Source: an uncultured Eubacteriales bacterium
GTDB lineage: Bacteria > Bacillota > Clostridia > Oscillospirales > Acutalibacteraceae
Assembly: GCA_934675165.1 (NCBI GenBank)
Contig: CAKUPP010000001.1
Span: 51,114-115,113, forward strand
Length of the DNA stretch: 64,000 bases
Direction of reading: 5' to 3'
Under the pieces are notes generated by a model that saw only the letters and a list, made by a program, of their open reading frames with translations, did no database searches and was not told the DNA's origin. The translations under genes were made by a program, and so were the position numbers. Positions 35,561-45,059 of the stretch are shown here, piece after piece (within the stretch, counting starts at the first letter, position 1; the number at the start of each line of letters is the position of its first letter).

Positions 35561-35574
35561 TTGATGTTTTTTAG

Positions 35575-35808
35575 TTATTTTTGGTATCTTGATGCCTTTA
35601 CTTTGTTGTTGGTTTCTTGATTTTGAAAAATTATTGAAATACACCACAGTGCAGAAACAGATATCACTGCATAAACAATGCGGCTTATAATAGCGTCTTG
35701 TCCACCAAATATCCATGCCACAACATCAAATTGAAAAAAACCTATGAGCCCCCAGTTTAATCCGCCGATAATGCATAAAATTAATGCTATTTTATTTAAT
35801 GTTTTCAT
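35575..35808 (-). CDS. DUF378 family membrane protein
   Basis: 77 residues with the DUF378 (YuzA) signature: a short N-terminus, LILCIIGGLNWGLIGFF with the hallmark G-G-L-N-W-G-L, then DVVAWIFGG and a second helix (IVYAVISVSALWCISIIF). Function unknown; two membrane spans. AAGGA overlaps an upstream ATG (35817), so ATG 35808 is taken. It is followed by the 103-residue gene on the same strand. Confidence 0.85.
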   Translation of the reverse strand: MKTLNKIALILCIIGGLNWGLIGFFQFDVVAWIFGGQDAIISRIVYAVISVSALWCISIIFQNQETNNKVKASRYQK

Positions 35809-35950
35809 TTTTATCATCCTTTTCTTTGTTTTGTATATAATCTTAGTATGCTCATTATTGATTTAAAAAACCCAAGTAGTGAAAGAAAATAAAATTACAT
35901 ACAGTTTATTATTTATTAAAAAGAAGTAAATAATATAAAATTCTTTTAAT

Positions 35951-36040
35951 TTTATGTTGATTTTTTATTTTCTCATTTATAACATAAATTGGCTTATTTG
36001 CCATTTTTTTATTTTTTGTGACACATAAACTGTAAATGTA
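35951..36040 (+). repeat. Intergenic repeat copy B
   Basis: About 90 bp matching copy A (21826-21930): ATAACATAAATTGGCTTATTTGCC against ATAACACAAATCGGCCTATTTGTC (pattern shortened in words: same bases at most positions), then TTTTTGTGACACATAAACTGTAAA. Differences are mostly transitions. The rest of the gap 35809-35950 shows no gene. Confidence 0.55.
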
Positions 36041-36072
36041 CAAAAAAATTAATCAATCGGTAATTTGTTTAC

Positions 36073-36101
36073 TTGAATCGTAATAATTTTTTTGATAAAA
36101 T
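36073..36101 (+). promoter_or_regulatory. Promoter of the miaB-mutSL cluster
   Basis: TTGAAT (36073-36078), 17-bp spacer, TAAAAT (36096-36101). Its position rules out translation from the in-frame TTG at 36092 and supports the start at 36137. Confidence 0.65.
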
Positions 36102-36136
36102 ATAACGTATACATTTATTATTCGGGGGATGAAAAT

Positions 36137-37552
36137 TTGCAGAAAAATACGCCTGTTTACAGATATGGTTTAGAACAAGAAAAATATATAAATAAAATAA
36201 AAGATTATTTTCATGATTTATATCCTAAAAAAGAGATGTGTGCATTTATAAAGACATACGGTTGTCAACAGAATGTTTCAGATAGCGAAAAATACAGAGC
36301 GATGCTTGTAAACATGGGCTTTAAAATTACAGATTGTAAAGAAACAGCTGATTTGATTTTATTAAATACGTGTGCAATACGAGAAAATGCGGAAAATAAA
36401 GTTTTTGGTAATATTGGATGGATAAAAAATATTAAAAAAAATAATCCGAATTTGATAACAGTTGTGTGTGGATGCATGACCGAGCAAGATAACATAATTA
36501 ATAAAATAAAGTTAGTTTATTCATTTGTAGATTTAGTGTTTGGCACGCACTCTATACATAAATTTCCTGAAATGCTTTATGATGCTATTGTAAACAAAAG
36601 CAAATCTAAAATTTATATAAAAGATAATCAAGATATGATTTTTGAAGGAGCACCTTCTATTAGAAATAATAATTTAAAAGCGTTTTTATCTATTATGTAT
36701 GGATGTAATAATTTCTGTTCTTATTGTATTGTCCCATATGTTAGAGGAAGAGAACGAAGCAGAAGTCCCGAAGAAATACTTTGTGAATTTAATAATCTTT
36801 TAAATGCCGGGTATAAGGATATAACTCTTTTAGGACAAAATGTAAATTCATATGGGATAGGACTTACCGAGGATATAGATTTCCCAAAATTGCTCAAAAA
36901 ACTTGATGACGTTGAAGGTGATTTTAAAATTCGATTTATGACGTCACACCCCAAAGATGCTTCTAAGGAACTTTTTGATGTTATAGCGGAGAGCAAGCAC
37001 ATAGCACATCATATTCATTTGCCTGTTCAGTGTGGTAATAACAGAGTTTTAGAAGCAATGAATCGTAAATATACCCGAGATTTATACCTCGAAATAATTG
37101 ATTATGCAAGAAAGAAAATTCCTGATATGGTGTTTACGAGTGATATAATAGTTGGTTTTCCCGGTGAGACTTATAACGAATTTTTAGATACAATAGAGTT
37201 AATACGAGAGGTTAAATTTGCATCTTTATTCACATTTATATATTCACCGCGCAATGGTACTCCGGCAGCAATGCTCGAAGATCCAGTGAGTAAATCTGAA
37301 AAAACTGAGTGGCTTTTACAACTTTTGAAAGCGCAAGAAGAAATTTCCAAAAACCTTCTTAGAGAAATGGTAGGAAAAAAAGTTACTGTTTTAGCAGAAT
37401 CTTTTGTAAAGGAAAATGGAATGCTTCTTTGCAGAACAGATGGAAATATTATTGCAGAAATATTTGGGGATAAAAATTTGGTTGGTAAGTTTTTTGACAT
37501 TAAAATAACAGATGCAAAAAAAGAATCTCTTGTGGGAGAAATAATAAAATAA
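36137..37552 (+). CDS. miaB: tRNA-2-methylthio-N6-dimethylallyladenosine synthase MiaB
   Basis: Radical-SAM methylthiotransferase that adds a methylthio group to i6A37 of tRNA, downstream of MiaA (also in this cluster). The auxiliary-cluster cysteines are in KTYGCQQNVSD, LNTCAIRE and VCGCMTEQ. The radical-SAM motif is CNNFCSYC (about residue 190), followed by VPYVRGRERSR and the C-terminal TRAM domain. GGGGGA at 36124-36129 selects TTG 36137, giving 471 residues. The order miaB, YlbF-family gene, mutS, mutL resembles Bacillus miaB-ymcA-mutSL. Confidence 0.94.
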   Translation: MQKNTPVYRYGLEQEKYINKIKDYFHDLYPKKEMCAFIKTYGCQQNVSDSEKYRAMLVNMGFKITDCKETADLILLNTCAIRENAENKVFGNIGWIKNIKKNNPNLITVVCGCMTEQDNIINKIKLVYSFVDLVFGTHSIHKFPEMLYDAIVNKSKSKIYIKDNQDMIFEGAPSIRNNNLKAFLSIMYGCNNFCSYCIVPYVRGRERSRSPEEILCEFNNLLNAGYKDITLLGQNVNSYGIGLTEDIDFPKLLKKLDDVEGDFKIRFMTSHPKDASKELFDVIAESKHIAHHIHLPVQCGNNRVLEAMNRKYTRDLYLEIIDYARKKIPDMVFTSDIIVGFPGETYNEFLDTIELIREVKFASLFTFIYSPRNGTPAAMLEDPVSKSEKTEWLLQLLKAQEEISKNLLREMVGKKVTVLAESFVKENGMLLCRTDGNIIAEIFGDKNLVGKFFDIKITDAKKESLVGEIIK

Positions 37553-37566
37553 AGGAAGAAGAAATA

Positions 37567-37977
37567 ATGGACATATTAACACTTGCAAAAGAACTTGGCA
37601 CAGCAATACAAAACGATGATAGTTTTGTAAATTTTAAAATAAGAGAGCAAGCAGTTCAGTGCGATGAAACTCTTCAAAATATGATTGAAGAATTTAATTT
37701 GAAAAAAGTTTCAATTAACCATGAAATATCAAAAGAAGAAACTAATCAAGAAAAAATAGATAACTTAAATGACGAAATCAGTAAATTGTATTCCGACATA
37801 TTGGAAAATGAAAACATGAAATTATATAATGAAGCAAAGCAGGAGTTTGAAAATACTTTGAAAAAAGTAAATTTAATAATAAACGGGTCTGCAATGGGAC
37901 AAGATCCTAATACAATAGATACTGAACTTACAAATGAATGCAGCGGAAGTTGTTCATCCTGTTCTGGGTGTCACTAA
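37567..37977 (+). CDS. YlbF/YmcA-family protein with Cys-rich tail (RicA-like)
   Basis: 136 residues, mostly helical YlbF-family domain, ending in a cysteine-rich tail (CSGSCSSCSGCH). In Bacillus the family members YmcA and YlbF join YaaT in the Fe-S-carrying Ric complex, which controls RNase Y-dependent mRNA maturation and development. The position directly after miaB matches ymcA, so a RicA-like role is likely by synteny. The tail cysteines are candidate cluster ligands. The ATG is preceded by AAAGGAAG; the gap to miaB is 14 bases. Confidence 0.82.
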   Translation: MDILTLAKELGTAIQNDDSFVNFKIREQAVQCDETLQNMIEEFNLKKVSINHEISKEETNQEKIDNLNDEISKLYSDILENENMKLYNEAKQEFENTLKKVNLIINGSAMGQDPNTIDTELTNECSGSCSSCSGCH

Positions 37978-37999
37978 AATAAGGGTGGGGTGAATGAAA

Positions 38000-40633
38000 A
38001 TGGCAACTATTTCTCCAATGATGCAACAATATTTGAATATAAAAAATGAATATAAAGATAGCATACTTTTTTTTAGATTGGGCGATTTTTATGAGATGTT
38101 TTTTGAGGATGCAAAACTTGTTTCCGATGAGCTAGATCTTACGTTAACCGGAAAAGATTACGGGCAAAAAGAGCGTGCGCCAATGTGTGGAATACCATAT
38201 CATAGCTGTGAATCATACATCGCTCGTTTGGTAGAAAAAGGTTATAAAGTTGCTATGTGTGACCAAATTGAAAATCCTGCATCTGCCAAAGGCTTGGTAA
38301 AAAGAGAAGTTGTACGAGTGATAACACCGGGTACTGTTACGGATGAAAGCATGCTTGACGCTTCACGAAATAATTATATTTGTTCGGTGCTACTTAATGA
38401 AAATCAAAAAAATATAGGACTTTGTTTTTGTGACATTTCTACTGGTGAACTTAAGTGTACATCTATAGATGAACTATCTGAAGATGCTTTTGAAACTTTA
38501 AAAATTGAAATAGGAAAATTTTATCCTAAAGAAATTATTGTTGGTGGAAAAATAGAGCTTTTTTCTTGTTTAAAAAATTTTATAAAAGATAAACTTTCAT
38601 GTAGTGTAGAAATTTTATCTGAGGATGTAAGTTTTGAAGATTCTAAACTATACATGATGAAATATTTCAAATCAAGTAAAATAGAAAGATTTGATTTTAC
38701 AGGTCAAAAAAGTACGGTTATAAGTATTGGAAATTTATTTTCATATTTAAAATGTACGCAGATAAGTGGTTTGGAACGCATAAATTCATTTTCTTTTTAT
38801 AAAAAATCTGAGTATATGGGGATCGATTTAAATACAATAAGAAATTTAGAAATTATAGAAACAATGCGTACAAAACAGAAAAAAGGCTCTCTTTTGTGGG
38901 TAATAGATAAAACAAAAACAGCAATGGGTAAGCGTCTTATGCGTTTGTGGATAAAAAGGCCATTGCTTGATGTGTCTAAAATAATTAGGCGGCAAGACTC
39001 TGTTGAAGAAATTGCAAATAATGTTATTATGTGCAGAGAGTTAGGTGAGCTTCTTTCCGGAATCAGAGATATGGAAAGAATTATGACAAAAATAACTTAT
39101 GGTTCAGCTAATGCTAAAGATTTAAAAATGTTGTCTGTTACTCTTTCTAAGCTGCCTGAAATAAAACGAGAATTGTTAAAGTGTAAAACTCAATTTTTGA
39201 AAAAATTGTGCGATAATTTAAATCTTTTGAAAAATATTTATACGCATATTGAAGATGCGATTGTTGATGAACCTCCACTTACTTTAAGAGAAGGCGGGAT
39301 TATAAAAAAAGGCTATAATGAAGAATTAGATAAAATTAGAAACGATAGAGATAATGGTGGGGATTTAATAGCGGATATCGAGAAAAGAGAGCGTGAAAGG
39401 ACTGGAATTTCTAAGCTTAAAATAAAATATACTAAAATTTTTGGGTATTGCATAGAAATTACAAATTCTTTTGCAGACAAAGTACCGGATGATTATATAA
39501 GAAAACAGACACTTTCAAATTGTGAAAGATATATAACAGAAGAGTTAAAAGAAGTAGAAACCAGAGTATTGCATGCTAAAGATAAAATAAATGAAATGGA
39601 ATATAGATTATTTAATCAAATTCGTTTAGAAATAGCCGATCATTTACTAGAAATAGTAAAAACCGCATCTGTAATTGCAAGACTTGATGTAATAAGATCT
39701 CTTGCTGAAGTTGCATCCGAAAATAACTATGTTAAACCAAATGTTAATGACGGAAATACTATTTCAATTTGCCAAGGAAGGCATCCAGTTGTAGAACTTT
39801 TGGCTAAAGATAGCTTGTTTGTACCTAATGATACTCTTTTGGATAATAAAGAAAACATGGTTTCAATAATTACGGGACCAAATATGGCAGGAAAATCAAC
39901 GTATATGCGTCAAACAGCTATAATTGTTCTTTTGGCGCAGATTGGGAGCTTTGTGCCAGCTACTAAAGCAGATATAGGATTAGTTGATAATATTTTTACA
40001 CGCATAGGAGCGTCTGATGATTTATCTTCTGGGCAATCAACATTTATGGTGGAAATGAATGAAGTTTCTGATATTCTTAGGAATGCAACGAGTAATAGTT
40101 TGCTTATACTTGATGAAATTGGTAGAGGTACATCAACTTTTGATGGTATGAGCATTGCCAGAGCAGTTCTTGAATATGTAGCTGATCCGCGCACTTTAGG
40201 AGCAAAAACTTTATTCGCAACACACTATCATGAACTTACTGATGTTGTTAAAGAGTTTAAAAATATAAAAAATTATAGCATAGCCGTAAAAAAACATGGT
40301 GATGAAATAACTTTTTTGAGAAAAATTGTTCCCGGAGCTGCTGATGACAGTTATGGTATAGAAGTTGCAAAACTCGCAGGTCTCCCTGATGATATAATAT
40401 TGAATGCAAAAAAAATATTAAAGCGTATTGAATCTGAAGGTTTAAATTCTGGTTGTAAAGGTATATCGGCGAATCATAGTGATGTTCATCAAATTTCATT
40501 TTCAGAAAATAAAGCTAACCCAATTGCACAAGAAATTTGTGAAAGATTGAAAAATATTGATGTTAGTGTTTTAACTCCTATCGAAGCAATGAATATTTTG
40601 TATGAACTTGTAAACAAAGTAGAAGTACAATAA
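38000..40633 (+). CDS. mutS: DNA mismatch repair protein MutS
   Basis: Recognises mismatches and short loops and recruits MutL. The mismatch-wedge motif G-D-F-Y-E-M-F is at about residues 33-39. The ATPase domain has TGPNMAGKSTYMRQ near 626, the FTRIGASDDL block, and DEIGRGTSTFDG and THYHEL further on. 877 residues, full MutS1 length including the C-terminal dimerisation tail. GGGTGGGG at 37983-37990 suits ATG 38000 better than 37994. mutL follows after 20 bases. Confidence 0.96.
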   Translation: MATISPMMQQYLNIKNEYKDSILFFRLGDFYEMFFEDAKLVSDELDLTLTGKDYGQKERAPMCGIPYHSCESYIARLVEKGYKVAMCDQIENPASAKGLVKREVVRVITPGTVTDESMLDASRNNYICSVLLNENQKNIGLCFCDISTGELKCTSIDELSEDAFETLKIEIGKFYPKEIIVGGKIELFSCLKNFIKDKLSCSVEILSEDVSFEDSKLYMMKYFKSSKIERFDFTGQKSTVISIGNLFSYLKCTQISGLERINSFSFYKKSEYMGIDLNTIRNLEIIETMRTKQKKGSLLWVIDKTKTAMGKRLMRLWIKRPLLDVSKIIRRQDSVEEIANNVIMCRELGELLSGIRDMERIMTKITYGSANAKDLKMLSVTLSKLPEIKRELLKCKTQFLKKLCDNLNLLKNIYTHIEDAIVDEPPLTLREGGIIKKGYNEELDKIRNDRDNGGDLIADIEKRERERTGISKLKIKYTKIFGYCIEITNSFADKVPDDYIRKQTLSNCERYITEELKEVETRVLHAKDKINEMEYRLFNQIRLEIADHLLEIVKTASVIARLDVIRSLAEVASENNYVKPNVNDGNTISICQGRHPVVELLAKDSLFVPNDTLLDNKENMVSIITGPNMAGKSTYMRQTAIIVLLAQIGSFVPATKADIGLVDNIFTRIGASDDLSSGQSTFMVEMNEVSDILRNATSNSLLILDEIGRGTSTFDGMSIARAVLEYVADPRTLGAKTLFATHYHELTDVVKEFKNIKNYSIAVKKHGDEITFLRKIVPGAADDSYGIEVAKLAGLPDDIILNAKKILKRIESEGLNSGCKGISANHSDVHQISFSENKANPIAQEICERLKNIDVSVLTPIEAMNILYELVNKVEVQ

Positions 40634-40653
40634 TTTTTAAGAAGGACTTTTTA

Positions 40654-42666
40654 ATGAAAAAGATAAATGTTTTAGATAAGCATACGGCGCAAGTAATTGC
40701 TGCGGGGGAAGTGGTTGAACGACCTTCGGCAGTAGTAAAAGAATTAGTTGAAAATTCTATTGATGCAGGTGCTTCCAGGATATCTGTTGAAATAAAAAAC
40801 GGAGGAATAAAGTTAATAAAAATATCAGATAATGGGAGTGGAATTTACAGAGATGATGTAAAGAATGCTTTTTTTCGTCACGCAACTAGTAAATTGAAAT
40901 ATTCAGAAGATTTAAATAGTGTAATTTCTTTGGGATTTCGAGGAGAAGCGCTTGCATCCGTTTGTGCTGTTTCCAAAACTGAAATAATTACTAAATCGCC
41001 TGAAGAAGATATGGGAACTCAATTTTTTGTAAATGGAGGTTCACAAGGAAAATTAAGCGATATAGGGTGCTGTAATGGGACAACTATATTTGTGCGTGAT
41101 TTATTTTATAACACACCAGCTCGCATGAAATTTTTAAAAAAAGATACCACGGAATCTAATTGTTGTGCTGGAGTTGTTGATAAGCTAGCGCTTTCACATC
41201 CTGATATAGCGTTTAAATTTATTCGAGATGGGAAAGTAACGTTACAAACAGCAGGGGATGGAAAAATATCTTCTGCAATTTATTGTGTGTATGGCAAAGA
41301 GTTTATAGATGGCATGATACCAATTGATTATGAATTTGAAAAAATAAAAATAAGTGGGTTTGTAAGTAAACCTGAGTTTTCAAAATCTAACAGAAGTATG
41401 CAACATTTTTTTGTTAATAAAAGATATGTAAAAATAGGTGTAGGGTCAAGTGCACTCGAACAAGCTTATAAAAATAATATAATGGTTGGGAAATTTCCTT
41501 ACTGTGTTATATATATTGACATTGATCCAAAATTTACGGATGTAAATGTTCATCCGGCTAAAACAGAGATAAAATTTACAGATGAAAAAATTGTTTTTGA
41601 GGCTATTTATTATGCTGTTAAAACTGCTTTTATGAGCAATAATCAGAAAAATTCAATTAGTAATATTTTTGATGATTTGCATGATGATGATAAAAAATCC
41701 AGTCAAAATTTTTTAAATCATGTGGCAAATGAAGGAGTTAATAAAAGTATATTTTGCAATAATCAAAAAAATTTTTCTGAGGAAAAAGATAGTGAAATAG
41801 TTTTTAATGATTTTTTTAGTGTAGTACGTCCGATTAATAATGTGTTGCGAGGTACACATGATAATACTAAAAAATATGATTCTGAGAAAATCATAGAAAA
41901 GCAAGATGAGAAAGATGAGCCAAATAAGCAGAGTGAGCAGGGTAAGCAGGGTACGCAAAATGATCGAGTTGATTTTTATCAAAACGCTAATTTAAAAAAT
42001 GAAATTCAAAAAGATAAAATTGAAAAAATTACAGATTCTGTTGAAGTAGAAGTTGTGGATTTTGAAAAATATTTTTCAAAAAATAAAGAAATGTCAGACA
42101 TTGATTTTAATATAGTAGGGGAAATTTTTGATTGTTATATAATTATTCAGTCGGGCGAAGAAGTGATTTTAGTAGATAAACATGCTGCTCATGAAAGGCT
42201 TATATTTGAAAAATTAAAAAAGTCGCCAAATACTTTACAGTCACAAACTCTTATTACACCTGTGACGTTTGCAATTGAAAAAGAGCGTTACGATGCTGTT
42301 TTGGAGAATAAATCTCTTTTTCTTGATGTTGGAATAGAAATAGAAGATTTTGGCCCAGGTTTTTTGAGTGTTAGAGGAATACCCATGTATATGGATATTA
42401 GTGAGGTAAAAAATTCAGTTGAAGAAATTTCTGAATATATTATAAAAAATAAAAGTGATATAAATACTGAAAAACTTGATTGGATATATCACAATATAGC
42501 TTGCAGAGCCGCAGTTAAAGCAGGAGATAAGACTTCTAAAGAAGAAATTGCGGAGCTTGTAAAAAAATTGTTGCGTAATCCAGATGTTACCCATTGCCCT
42601 CATGGACGTCCTATATATGTAAAATGGAATAAAAAATTCGTAGAAAAACAGTTTAAAAGGACGTGA
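40654..42666 (+). CDS. mutL: DNA mismatch repair protein MutL
   Basis: GHKL ATPase that links MutS to strand removal. The ATPase motifs are ELVENSIDAGA, ISDNGSGI and GFRGEALAS. The C-terminal domain contains DKHAAHERLIFE, a variant of the D-Q-H-A-x2-E-x4-E endonuclease motif, plus ACRAAVKAGD and CPHGRP, so it is a latent nicking endonuclease as in other bacteria without MutH. The middle linker (about residues 330-460) is Lys/Asn/Asp-rich and low in complexity. 670 residues. Confidence 0.95.
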   Translation: MKKINVLDKHTAQVIAAGEVVERPSAVVKELVENSIDAGASRISVEIKNGGIKLIKISDNGSGIYRDDVKNAFFRHATSKLKYSEDLNSVISLGFRGEALASVCAVSKTEIITKSPEEDMGTQFFVNGGSQGKLSDIGCCNGTTIFVRDLFYNTPARMKFLKKDTTESNCCAGVVDKLALSHPDIAFKFIRDGKVTLQTAGDGKISSAIYCVYGKEFIDGMIPIDYEFEKIKISGFVSKPEFSKSNRSMQHFFVNKRYVKIGVGSSALEQAYKNNIMVGKFPYCVIYIDIDPKFTDVNVHPAKTEIKFTDEKIVFEAIYYAVKTAFMSNNQKNSISNIFDDLHDDDKKSSQNFLNHVANEGVNKSIFCNNQKNFSEEKDSEIVFNDFFSVVRPINNVLRGTHDNTKKYDSEKIIEKQDEKDEPNKQSEQGKQGTQNDRVDFYQNANLKNEIQKDKIEKITDSVEVEVVDFEKYFSKNKEMSDIDFNIVGEIFDCYIIIQSGEEVILVDKHAAHERLIFEKLKKSPNTLQSQTLITPVTFAIEKERYDAVLENKSLFLDVGIEIEDFGPGFLSVRGIPMYMDISEVKNSVEEISEYIIKNKSDINTEKLDWIYHNIACRAAVKAGDKTSKEEIAELVKKLLRNPDVTHCPHGRPIYVKWNKKFVEKQFKRT

Positions 42667-42670
42667 TACT

Positions 42671-43618
42671 ATGCATGAAAAATTAATTCCCGTAGTTAGT
42701 ATCGTTGGGCCGACGGCTTCAGGAAAAACTGATTTATCTGTGGAACTATCTAAAATGTTTAATGGAGAAATTGTATCTGCAGATTCAATGCAAATATATA
42801 AAGAGTTTAAAGTTTCTACGGCAAAACCCGATTTCAAACAATTGTCTGAAGTAAAACATTATTTAATAGATGAATTAAGCGTTTTGGAAGAATATAGTGT
42901 TGCAGAGTTTGTAAAACGTGCTCAGAGTTATATCTTGGATATAAATGGCAGAGGAAGGTTGGCTTTTGTAGTTGGTGGTACGGGACTTTATATGGATTCG
43001 CTTTTAAAAAATATAAATTTTGAAAATGGATGTGGTAAAAATTTTGTGTCAGAAGACAAATTCCATGATTTAAATGGTGATGATTTATATGCTGCTTTAA
43101 AAAAAGTTGATCCTAAAAGCGCAAGTGAAATACATCCAAATAATAAAAAAAGGATTGCAAGAGCTTTGAGTTTTTATTATTCTTTTGGATATCCCATTTC
43201 TGTCCAAAAAGAAAGATCTTTGAACTCTGTTTCACCTTATGCTGTATATAAAATAGGAATAAATTTTAGGAATCGACAAACTTTGTATAATAGGATAAAT
43301 TTAAGAGTTGAAAAAATGTTTGAAGATGGTATTGTTAGTGAAGCAAAAAAAATTTTAGAAATGAATTTGAGTAAAACAGCATCTGGTGCAATAGGGTGTA
43401 AAGAATTAAAAGATTATGTATTTGGTGAAATAAGTCTTGAGGAAGCTAAAAATCGACTTAAAACGGCTACAAGAAGATATGCCAAGCGTCAACTTACGTG
43501 GTTTAGAAGAGATGAAGAAATTAATTGGATATATGCAGATGATTTTGATAATTTTTCAAAAGTTTTGGAATCGTGCAAAGATATGTTGAAAAAGTTTTTA
43601 AAAAAAATTAATCAATAA
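42671..43618 (+). CDS. miaA: tRNA dimethylallyltransferase MiaA
   Basis: Transfers the dimethylallyl group to A37 of tRNAs reading UNN codons, making the substrate for MiaB. The P-loop is VGPTASGKTDLS near residue 10, followed by SADSMQIYKEF, the FVVGGTGLYMDSLL block, and GAIGCKELKDY and RRYAKRQLTWFRR near the end. 315 residues. It begins four bases after mutL and is probably coupled to it. Confidence 0.95.
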   Translation: MHEKLIPVVSIVGPTASGKTDLSVELSKMFNGEIVSADSMQIYKEFKVSTAKPDFKQLSEVKHYLIDELSVLEEYSVAEFVKRAQSYILDINGRGRLAFVVGGTGLYMDSLLKNINFENGCGKNFVSEDKFHDLNGDDLYAALKKVDPKSASEIHPNNKKRIARALSFYYSFGYPISVQKERSLNSVSPYAVYKIGINFRNRQTLYNRINLRVEKMFEDGIVSEAKKILEMNLSKTASGAIGCKELKDYVFGEISLEEAKNRLKTATRRYAKRQLTWFRRDEEINWIYADDFDNFSKVLESCKDMLKKFLKKINQ

Positions 43619-43628
43619 GGGAACGATT

Positions 43629-44870
43629 ATGAAAATAATTAAATCAAAAAAAATAATTTTTTATATAATTTTTTTTATATTAGCTGTTGCTTTGGTGCTG
43701 AAAATTGTAGGAGTTAATTTTTTAAATTATGAGATTCAAGTGGCAGAAATTGATTCTGCACAACAATCAATTGCAGCTACTGGATTTATAGTCAGAAATG
43801 AAGAGAAAATTGAAATTGCAAAAAATCAAAAAGCACTCCTTAAATATTTTGTAAGTGATGGAGAAAGAGTTTCTCGTCATGGCACTATAGCTGGAGTATA
43901 TGCGGGTTTATCAGATGCTAAAGCCAGTTATAGAATTGATAATATAGATAAAGAAATTGAAATTTTAGAAAAATTAAATTTGTGTAAATATAATTTTTCA
44001 CAAAGCATAAATTCTGTAAATAAAAAAATAAATGAAGAAATTAAAAATTTGCTGGTTGTTATGGCTGATTCCAAACTTACAGAAATTTCTGGAATAAGAG
44101 ATAAGATACTTTACTTCTTAAATGAAAGGCAAATTATTTTAGGAAAAGATGTTGATTTTAGTGGTAAAATAAATTCACTTAAAAGCGAAAAAGAAAAATT
44201 AGCATCAGTAAAAATAATTTCAGAAATAAAATCTCCTGAATCCGGTGACTTTATTAGTAAAGTTGATAATTATGAAAATGTGGTTGATTATAAAAATGTA
44301 AAATCTATAAATTTTTCTGATTTAAATTTGGACGAAATACACCCCGATGTTGGAGATGTGGATACATGTATAGGAAAAATAATAAAATCTTCAACGTGGT
44401 ATGTTATTTTTAAAATTGAAGAAGAAAAAATTTCTGAATTTTCTTCTTTAGATGATGTCACACTTAGCGTAGATGGATTAGATTACGTGAAAGACATTCC
44501 AGCTAAAATTGAACGTGTTAATAAAGATAGTAATTCTAAAGATTTCATAGTGCTTGTTTCTTGTGATTATATGAATGAAAAATTAGCTTCCCTTAGAAAA
44601 GAAGAATTTAACATAAAATTTAAAAGATACGAAGGTATTCGCGTAAAGAAGAAAGCAATTCATCAAAACAAAGAGAACTCTGATGAATTTGGTGTGTATG
44701 TTGTAAAAGGAAATTATTTAAAATTTAAAAAAGTAAATCCTATCTTTTGGGGTGAAGAAGACGTAATATGTGCGTATGAAGATTCCCAAATTTCAGACGA
44801 AGGGTATTTACAAATAGGTGATAAAATTATTGTTGGCGGTAAAGATGTCCATGAAGGTAAGAAAATATAG
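43629..44870 (+). CDS. HlyD-like membrane-anchored protein of unknown function
   Basis: 413 residues: an N-terminal membrane helix (IIFYIIFFILAVALVLKIVG), then a membrane-fusion-protein-like layout with a lipoyl-type strand (TGFIVRNEEKIEI...VSDGERVSRHGTIAGVYA), a coiled-coil segment (about residues 100-190), the second half of the barrel, and a C-terminal beta domain. Clostridia carry such HlyD-like proteins just upstream of sepF; the role is not known and no partner exporter is adjacent. An ATG follows GGGAACG 10 bases after miaA. Confidence 0.75.
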   Translation: MKIIKSKKIIFYIIFFILAVALVLKIVGVNFLNYEIQVAEIDSAQQSIAATGFIVRNEEKIEIAKNQKALLKYFVSDGERVSRHGTIAGVYAGLSDAKASYRIDNIDKEIEILEKLNLCKYNFSQSINSVNKKINEEIKNLLVVMADSKLTEISGIRDKILYFLNERQIILGKDVDFSGKINSLKSEKEKLASVKIISEIKSPESGDFISKVDNYENVVDYKNVKSINFSDLNLDEIHPDVGDVDTCIGKIIKSSTWYVIFKIEEEKISEFSSLDDVTLSVDGLDYVKDIPAKIERVNKDSNSKDFIVLVSCDYMNEKLASLRKEEFNIKFKRYEGIRVKKKAIHQNKENSDEFGVYVVKGNYLKFKKVNPIFWGEEDVICAYEDSQISDEGYLQIGDKIIVGGKDVHEGKKI

Positions 44871-44952
44871 AACTTTTACATAGAAAAATAAAATTTGTTT
44901 GTTTAAAATAAATTAAAAATACGAATGATATTCGTTGTTATAAAAATAATTG

Positions 44953-44981
44953 TTGACATTCATTTGTTAAATGTTCATAAT
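44953..44981 (+). promoter_or_regulatory. Promoter of sepF-divIVA
   Basis: Perfect TTGACA (44953-44958), 17-bp spacer, CATAAT (44976-44981), about 80 bp before sepF. Confidence 0.8.
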
Positions 44982-45059
44982 TATAGGTACGACATTATGA
45001 AGTGACAATTATTTTTTGTTGATAGATTTTTTTTAGATGAAAATATAGGAGGAATTTTA

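Noticed and set aside
40654..42666. Gene fusion in MutL because of the long low-complexity linker
   Set aside because: ATPase and dimerisation/endonuclease domains are in the normal order; variable linkers are usual in MutL.
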